Notes under the pieces: generated by a model
The model's database searches: none
Told to the model about the DNA's origin: nothing
What the model saw: only the letters and a program-made list of their open reading frames with translations
Source of the DNA: DASZUK01 sp035547695
Lineage (GTDB): Bacteria > Actinomycetota > Acidimicrobiia > Acidimicrobiales > RAAP-2
Length of the DNA stretch: 64,000 bases
Assembly: GCA_035547695.1 (NCBI GenBank)
Contig: DASZUK010000001.1
Location: forward strand, 62,001 to 126,000
Direction: 5' to 3'
Program-made: the position numbers and the translations under genes
Shown: piece after piece, positions 58,680-64,000 of the stretch
Position numbering within the stretch: the stretch's first letter is position 1
Layout: every line of letters begins with the position of its first letter

Positions 58680-60742
58680 CCCCCACCGAGGGCGACGGCT
58701 GGTGGGTCGGGGTCGACGTCGGCGGCACCTTCACCGACGTCGTCGCCGTCGACGCCGGCACCGGGGAGATCCGGACCGGCAAGGTGCTGTCCCGCAAGGG
58801 GGCCCAGGAGGAGGGGGTGCAGGAGGCCATCGAGCACCTCGGGGTGCCGTTCGACCGCATCCGGCAGGTCGTCCACGGCCACACCGTCGGCATCAACACC
58901 ATCCTGAACCGCTCCGGCGGCAAGACCGCCCTGCTGGCCACCGACGGCCACCGCGACCTGTTGGACATCGGCCGGCTGCAGCGGTACCGGCCCCGGATGT
59001 ACGACCCCACCTGGGTCCGGCCCCACCAGGAGCGGCCGCTGGTGGCCCGGCAGTACCGGTTCCCGATCCGCGAGCGGCTGCTGGCCGACGGCAGCGAGCA
59101 CCTCGCCCTCGACGACGACGCCGTCCGGGCCGCCGGTCGCCGGATGCGCCAGGAGGGCATCGACGCCTGCGGCATCTGCTTCATCAACGGCTACCGCAAC
59201 AGCGCCCACGAGGACCGCGCGGTGGAGCTGCTGCACGAGGTCCACCCGGACCTGTACGTGCAGACCTCCGCCGTCTACCCGGTCACCCGGGAGCACGAGC
59301 GCACCACCACCGTCGTCATCGACGCCTACGTCGGCGGGGTGGTCAGCCGGTACCTGGAGCGGCTGCGCACCGCCCTCTCCGCCCGCGGCTTCGACGGCCC
59401 CATCTGGATCATGATGATGAACGGCGGCGTCCAGACCCTGGACGAAGCCAAGCGCAGCGCGGTGTTCCAGGTCCAGTCCGGGCCCACCGGCGGGGTGTCC
59501 GCCGCCCTCCGGGTGGCCCGGACCAGCCCGTACCGCAACCTGCTCACCATGGACGTCGGCGGCACCAGCACCGACGTGGCCTGCATCCGCGACGCCGGCA
59601 TCCCCCTCACCGACCTGTGGGCCGTGGAGTGGGGCCTGTCCCTCACCATGCCGCTGGTCGACGTCCGCAGCATCGGGTCCGGCGCCGGCAGCGTCGTCAC
59701 CCTGGACAACGGCAGCCTCCGGGTCGGGCCGGACTCCGCCGGGTCCGATCCCGGCCCGGCCTGCTACGGCCGCGGCGGCCACCGCCCCACCCTCACCGAC
59801 GCCTGCGTCCAGCTCGGCCTGCTCCAGCCCGACCAGTTCGCCGGCGGCGCCATCCCGCTGGACCCGGCCGCCGCCACCGCCGCGCTGCAGTCGGTGGCCG
59901 GCCCCCTGGCCATGACCCCGACCCAGCTTGCCGACGGCGCCGTCGGGCTGGCCTGCGCCGAGATCGCCGACAGCATCCGGGCCATCTCCACCTACCGCGG
60001 CCTCGACCTCCGCGAGTTCGCCCTCCTCGCCTTCGGGGCCGCCGGCCCCATGCTGGCCGGCCTGGTCGCCCGCGAGCTGGAGATGGCCACCGTCCTCATC
60101 CCGCCCGCCCCCGGCCAGTTCTCGGCCTTCGGCATGCTGGCCAGCGAGCTCCGCGTCACCACCGCCCGGTCCCCGATGGTCACCCTCGGCACCGACGTCC
60201 TGCCCGAGCTGGACCGCCAGTTCCGGGGCCTGGAGGCCGACCTGGGGGCCCGCTTGGCCCGGCAGGGCGCCCGGGCCACCACCTTCGAGCGCAGCGTCTA
60301 CGTCATGTACCGCGGCCAGACCTGGGACAACCGCATCGCGGTCACCACCGCCGACCTGCTCCCCGAGCGCCTCCCCGACCTGCAGGCCCGCATCCACGAC
60401 CACTACCAGCGCACCTACGGCTACTCCGCCGCCGAGCTCCCCATCATCGTCACCAAGATCGAGGTCAACGGCGTCGGCGACCGGGCCGCCCTGCCCACCC
60501 TGGACCCCCACCGTTCCGCCGGTGACGGGGCCGCCGAGGGTGACGCGCTGTTGAAGACCGCGCAGTGCACCCTGGACGGCGCCGTCTACGACGACGTCCC
60601 CTTCTACCGCCGCCTGGCCCTGGTGCCCGGGGAGAAGGTGTCCGGGCTGGCCGTGGTGGTGGACCCCTACTCGACCATCGTGGTGCCCCCCGAGGCCACC
60701 GCCGTCAGCGAGCCGGACGGCTACCTCCGGCTGTCCCTCTAG
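58676..60742 (+). CDS. hyuA: Hydantoinase/oxoprolinase A-type subunit (HyuA; acetophenone-carboxylase-like)
   Basis: A 688-residue HyuA-family ATPase. It begins with VGVDVGGTFTDVVAVD, a nucleotide-binding motif of the family, followed by HGHTVGINTILNRSGGKTALLATDGHRD, the hydantoinase A core FQVQSGPTGGV and MDVGGTSTDVACI, and the C-terminal YVMYRGQTWDN. HyuA partners with HyuB (62351 onward) to hydrolyse 5-membered lactams/imides or carboxylate ketones with ATP. Here the two are separated by two small/medium genes instead of adjoining. ATG 58676 overlaps the aldolase stop. Confidence 0.93.
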   Translation: MTPTEGDGWWVGVDVGGTFTDVVAVDAGTGEIRTGKVLSRKGAQEEGVQEAIEHLGVPFDRIRQVVHGHTVGINTILNRSGGKTALLATDGHRDLLDIGRLQRYRPRMYDPTWVRPHQERPLVARQYRFPIRERLLADGSEHLALDDDAVRAAGRRMRQEGIDACGICFINGYRNSAHEDRAVELLHEVHPDLYVQTSAVYPVTREHERTTTVVIDAYVGGVVSRYLERLRTALSARGFDGPIWIMMMNGGVQTLDEAKRSAVFQVQSGPTGGVSAALRVARTSPYRNLLTMDVGGTSTDVACIRDAGIPLTDLWAVEWGLSLTMPLVDVRSIGSGAGSVVTLDNGSLRVGPDSAGSDPGPACYGRGGHRPTLTDACVQLGLLQPDQFAGGAIPLDPAAATAALQSVAGPLAMTPTQLADGAVGLACAEIADSIRAISTYRGLDLREFALLAFGAAGPMLAGLVARELEMATVLIPPAPGQFSAFGMLASELRVTTARSPMVTLGTDVLPELDRQFRGLEADLGARLARQGARATTFERSVYVMYRGQTWDNRIAVTTADLLPERLPDLQARIHDHYQRTYGYSAAELPIIVTKIEVNGVGDRAALPTLDPHRSAGDGAAEGDALLKTAQCTLDGAVYDDVPFYRRLALVPGEKVSGLAVVVDPYSTIVVPPEATAVSEPDGYLRLSL

Positions 60743-60764
60743 CCCCAGGAGTAAGGAGGCCCCC

Positions 60765-61025
60765 ATGGGCGTCGACCGCCTGCTGTTCCCCCGTCCCACC
60801 GAGGAGTTCATCTCCGTCGACCGGGTCCCGGTGCCCGGGGCCTGCCCGGCCTGCGGCGCCGAGGCCCTGGCCCGGTACCCCATCGCCAACTCCATGGGGC
60901 CCCGGATCGCCACCAAGTGCCAGGCCTGCTTCGAGCCGGTCCGCATCGACCTGCCCACCCCCGACGACCACTGGCCGCCGTGGGCCCGGGCCACGGAGGG
61001 GTGGTCCACCACCCGCGCCGGATGA
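60765..61025 (+). CDS. Small zinc-ribbon protein between HyuA and amidohydrolase genes
   Basis: An 86-residue protein with two CxxC knuckles: CPAC at about 27-30 and CQAC at about 53-56, fitting one structural Zn2+. No known function. It starts with a ribosome site AGTAAGGAGG and lies 22 bases after HyuA. Acetophenone-carboxylase-type complexes contain extra small subunits besides the HyuA/HyuB-like ones, and this could play such a role. A separate Zn-ribbon regulator is possible. Confidence 0.75.
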   Translation: MGVDRLLFPRPTEEFISVDRVPVPGACPACGAEALARYPIANSMGPRIATKCQACFEPVRIDLPTPDDHWPPWARATEGWSTTRAG

Positions 61026-61101
61026 CCCACCCCACGCCGGCCGGCCGCCGGCTGGCCCAGGCCGGCCGACCCACGAGCACGACAACCACGAGGAGCGCCG
61101 C

Positions 61102-62361
61102 ATGGCCCAGATCGACCAACTGCTGACCCCGTCGTTCACCAAGGCCGGCCGGGAGGGGGTGCGCACCGTCACCTTCCTGCCCGAGCCGGAGCGACGAGCC
61201 CGCAAGTACACCATCATCTCCGTCGACGACCACATCGTGGAGCCGGCCCACACCTTCACCCGGTACGCCGCCGAGCGGTACCGGGACCTGGTGCCGACCA
61301 TCGTGGAAGACGAGGACGGCAACCAGCACTGGCGGTACAACGGCACCACCAATCCCAACATCGGGCTCAGCGCGGCCAAGGGGCGGCCGGTGGAGGAGTA
61401 CTCCCTGGAGGCCTCCCGGTTCGACCACATGCGCCCCGGCGCCTACGACCCCGACGCCAGGGTGGCCGACATGGACATCAACGGGGTGTACGCCTCCGTC
61501 AACTTCCCGTCGTCGGTCGCCGGGTTCTGCGGCCACCGGCTGCAGATGGGGGTGGCCGACGCCGACCTCGCCCTGGAGGCCGTCCGGGCCCACAACCGGT
61601 GGCACCTCGAGGAGTGGGCCCAGGCCCACCCCGACCGGTTCATCCCGGCCCAGCTCCCCTGGCTGCGCGACGTGGAGGTGGCCGCCGCCGAGATCCGCCG
61701 CAACGCCGACGCCGGGTTCAAGGCCGTCCACTTCACCGAGGCCCCCCAGAAGTTCGGGCTGCCCTCCCTGCACACCGGCTACTGGGACCCGTTCCTGGCC
61801 GCCTGCGAGGACACCCAGACGGTCATCAACCTGCACATCGGGTCGTCCGGCACCGCGCCCACCACCGCCGACGACGCCCCGGCGGACACCGTCGGCGTCC
61901 TGTTCTTCGGCTTCGCCATGTTCACCGCCGTGGACTGGCTGTTCTCCCAGGTGCCGCTGCGGTTCCCGGACATCCGCATCGTCATCTCCGAGGGCGGCAT
62001 CGGCTGGGTGGCCGGCCTGCTGGACCGCCTGGACCACATGGAGGGGTACCGCGACATGTACGGCACCTGGGGCCGCGACGAGATCCGGCCGGCCGAGGTG
62101 CTGCAGCGCAACTTCTGGTTCTGCGCCGTCGAGGACCCCACCGCCTTCCGCACCGTGGACCGCATCGGGGTCGACAACGTGCTGCTGGAGGCCGACTACC
62201 CCCACGTCGACTCCACCTGGCCCGACACCCAGGAGGTGGTCGACCGCGAGGTCCGCGACCTGCCGGCCGACGCCATCCGGAAGATCACCTGGGAGAACGC
62301 CTCCCTCCTGTACCGCCACCCCGTCCCCGCCGCCGTCCAGGAGGACCCCGATGCCTACTGA
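61102..62361 (+). CDS. Amidohydrolase-2-family hydrolase/decarboxylase
   Basis: A 419-residue Amidohydro_2 protein: TIISVDDHIVEPAHTF (metal ligands), AVHFTEAPQ, VINLHIGSSG (His ligand), ISEGGIGWVAGL and LLEADYPHVDSTWPDT with the catalytic Asp. Of the four family members here it is closest to the ADYPHxDSTWP group. ATG 61102 follows GAGGAGCG. Its last 11 bases overlap the HyuB start, so it is likely made in equal amounts with HyuB. Confidence 0.88.
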   Translation: MAQIDQLLTPSFTKAGREGVRTVTFLPEPERRARKYTIISVDDHIVEPAHTFTRYAAERYRDLVPTIVEDEDGNQHWRYNGTTNPNIGLSAAKGRPVEEYSLEASRFDHMRPGAYDPDARVADMDINGVYASVNFPSSVAGFCGHRLQMGVADADLALEAVRAHNRWHLEEWAQAHPDRFIPAQLPWLRDVEVAAAEIRRNADAGFKAVHFTEAPQKFGLPSLHTGYWDPFLAACEDTQTVINLHIGSSGTAPTTADDAPADTVGVLFFGFAMFTAVDWLFSQVPLRFPDIRIVISEGGIGWVAGLLDRLDHMEGYRDMYGTWGRDEIRPAEVLQRNFWFCAVEDPTAFRTVDRIGVDNVLLEADYPHVDSTWPDTQEVVDREVRDLPADAIRKITWENASLLYRHPVPAAVQEDPDAY

Positions 62362-64000
62362 TCCGACCACCGCCCCGGCCGGCCAGTTCCCGCTGCTGCA
62401 ACTGGAGACCATCCGGTACGCCCTGATCGAGCTCAGCCACGACATGAACGAGGCCCTGCTCCGCGGCGCGTTCTCCTCGGCGGTGCGGGACTTCATGGAC
62501 TGCACCACGGTGGTCCACATGCGGGTGGACGGCGGCTACGAGACGGTGGCCAACTGGGAGGGGTGCACCCACCACGCGTTCACCTCGCAGCCCATCGTCA
62601 ACTTCTGCATGGCCGAGTGGGACGACGACGCCTGGCAGGACGGCGACGTCATGGTGGTCAACGACCCCTGGCGCGGGTCGCTGCACCAGTCCGACATCAA
62701 CCTGCTCCGGCCGGTCCTGTTCGATGGCCGGGTGGAGTTCGTCATGCACTCCACCGCCCACCTCATCGACCTCGGCGGGTCCACCCCGGGCAACGCCGGC
62801 ATGGCCGCCCTGACCCACTTCGAGGAGGCCATGAAGCTGCCGCCGATGCTGATCTACGCCAACGACCAGCCGGTGAAGAGCACCTTCGACCTCATCCTGG
62901 AGAACGTCCGGCTGCCCGCCGACGACCTCGGTGACCTCCGGGCCCTGGCCGGCTGCCTGAAGATCGGGGAGCGGCGGCTGCGGGAGCTGACCGACCGCTA
63001 CGGGCTGGCCGCGGTGAAGGCCGCCGGCCACCACAGCCTGGACGTCACCGAGCAGTCCCTCCGGGCCGCCATCGCCGAGGTCCCCGACGGGGACTACACC
63101 GCGGAGGACTTCCTGGACGACGACGGCGTCGGGGAGGAGCCGGTCCTGCTGCGCGGCACCCTCCGGGTCCGCGGCGACGCCATCGAGATGGACTACTCCG
63201 GGACCAGCCGCCAGCCCCTCGGTCCGGTCGGCACCCCCTGGGTGGAGTCCACCCGGTGGGAGATCGGGGTGAAGCAGTTGCTGGACCCGCTGCCGCCGGT
63301 CAACGGCGGCACCATGCGGCCGCTGGACGCCGTCCTGCCGCCGGGCAGCGCGGTCTGCGTGCTGCCGCCGACCAGCGCCGGCCACCACCACGACATGGGG
63401 TTCCGGATCGTCAACCTGGCCATCCAGGCCCTGGGCAAGGCGGTGCCGGACCGCGCCATCGCCTGCGACACCGGCACCGGGGCCTGCCTGGTCTGCAGCG
63501 GCGTCGACGACCGCCCCGGCCGGGAGGGCAACGGCTGGGGCATCGTCTGCGTCCCCGCCGGCGGCTGGGGGGCCACCTGGAAGAACGACGCGGTCACCAT
63601 GACCGCGTCGTCCATCGGCGACATCCGCAGCGCGGTCCACGAGCACACCGAGGCCGAGGCCCCGATGGTGGTGTGGCAGCACGAGATCATGCCGGACTCC
63701 GCCGGGGCCGGGAAGTTCCGGGGCGGGTTCGGGGCCGTCTACACCATCGAGGCCCTGGCCGAGTCGGTGGTCACCGTGGTCACCGACCGGCTCCGCCGCG
63801 GGGCCCCCGGCACCGCCGGCGGCGGCGACGGCATGCCCGGCGCCGTCTGGCTCATCCCCGGCTTCGACCCGTCCACCGACCTCGACATCGCGGACCTCCG
63901 GCACTGCAAGCCGCTCTGCGGCGTCCTCGACGCCGACGGCCGCCCGGACCCGTACGGGGCGACAACGTCCGCGTTCCAGACCGGCAAGCTGGCCGGGGTG
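62351..64000 (+). CDS. hyuB: Hydantoinase/oxoprolinase B-type subunit (HyuB; 3' truncated)
   Basis: The open frame runs 550 codons to the window end. It starts with ETIRYALIELSHDMNEALLRGAFS, then DVMVVNDPWRGSLHQSDINL, GDAIEMDYSGTSRQPLGPVG and the C-terminal GAGKFRGGFGAVY typical of HyuB. It forms a complex with HyuA for ATP-dependent ring opening or carboxylation. ATG 62351 overlaps the amidohydrolase gene. Family length is about 520-600 residues, so only a short end is missing. Confidence 0.93.
   Translation, partial: MPTDPTTAPAGQFPLLQLETIRYALIELSHDMNEALLRGAFSSAVRDFMDCTTVVHMRVDGGYETVANWEGCTHHAFTSQPIVNFCMAEWDDDAWQDGDVMVVNDPWRGSLHQSDINLLRPVLFDGRVEFVMHSTAHLIDLGGSTPGNAGMAALTHFEEAMKLPPMLIYANDQPVKSTFDLILENVRLPADDLGDLRALAGCLKIGERRLRELTDRYGLAAVKAAGHHSLDVTEQSLRAAIAEVPDGDYTAEDFLDDDGVGEEPVLLRGTLRVRGDAIEMDYSGTSRQPLGPVGTPWVESTRWEIGVKQLLDPLPPVNGGTMRPLDAVLPPGSAVCVLPPTSAGHHHDMGFRIVNLAIQALGKAVPDRAIACDTGTGACLVCSGVDDRPGREGNGWGIVCVPAGGWGATWKNDAVTMTASSIGDIRSAVHEHTEAEAPMVVWQHEIMPDSAGAGKFRGGFGAVYTIEALAESVVTVVTDRLRRGAPGTAGGGDGMPGAVWLIPGFDPSTDLDIADLRHCKPLCGVLDADGRPDPYGATTSAFQTGKLAGV

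Overview
The window is a very GC-rich bacterial chromosome segment. Almost every third codon position is G or C, GTG and TTG starts are common, and genes often overlap by 1-11 bases (ATGA, GTGA, TGATG). These traits, plus a mycofactocin-type SDR, many FadD/FadE/thiolase/MaoC-like genes and FadR-type regulators, point to an actinomycete (Actinomycetota; Acidimicrobiia or a mycolic/Frankia-type lineage are both plausible, and the sequence alone does not decide). I see no rRNA, tRNA, CRISPR array, integrase or transposase.

The window is almost wholly catabolic. Region 1 (570-9271, +) is one long operon: a 3Fe-4S-type ferredoxin, two phenylacetyl-CoA-epoxidase-like ferritin-fold proteins (one with the di-iron EXXH motifs, one without), a MaoC-type dehydratase, an acyl-CoA ligase, a thiolase, an enoyl-CoA hydratase, a PAS-LuxR regulator, a Cys-less thiolase with its DUF35 partner (as in Ltp2/ChsH2 steroid side-chain aldolases), and a hotdog thioesterase. 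Region 2 (9306-11162, -) holds an unknown protein, a MaoC hydratase and another thioesterase. Region 3 (11423-16955, +) is a sugar-type ABC importer (ATPase, permease, binding protein) followed by an amidase. Region 4 (16990-23845) has a MaoC hydratase, acyl-CoA ligase, acyl-CoA dehydrogenase, thiolase, FadR-type regulator and an unknown Cys-rich protein. Region 5 (23842-25415, -) has a cyclase-family hydrolase and a cupin.

Region 6 (25685-35021, +) is a second sugar-type importer interrupted by a cytochrome P450, then a 2-hydroxyacid dehydrogenase, SDRs and SnoaL-like proteins. Region 7 (35038-37651, -) has a PhyH dioxygenase, a SnoaL-like protein and a DUF2889 protein. Region 8 (38113-49122, +) has another Cys-less thiolase, a D-aminoacylase-like/Amidohydro_2 hydrolase pair, a complete Liv-type ABC importer and an SDR. 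Region 9 (49186-51993) has an SDR, an amidohydrolase and a second FadR-type regulator. Region 10 (52118-53757) is an AbiE toxin-antitoxin pair with less biased codon use, probably acquired. Region 11 (54014 to the right end) has the same hydrolase pair in reverse order, then SMP-30 lactonase, class II aldolase, hydantoinase/acetophenone-carboxylase-type HyuA, a Zn-ribbon protein, an amidohydrolase and HyuB (cut by the window end).

Inferred working model: three ABC importers bring in substrates. Hydrolases (amidase, Amidohydro_2, D-aminoacylase-like, cyclase, HyuAB), a P450, a PhyH enzyme and the di-iron pair open or oxidise them. Acyl-CoA ligases and beta-oxidation-like enzymes then break them to small acyl-CoAs. 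Two paralogous FadR-type regulators and a PAS-LuxR protein are candidate local controllers. The substrate is not identified by the sequence. Two genome-style features stand out: many short 14-24 bp tandem repeats at gene junctions and in linkers, and a few A+T-rich islands that carry recognisable promoters and operator-like repeats.
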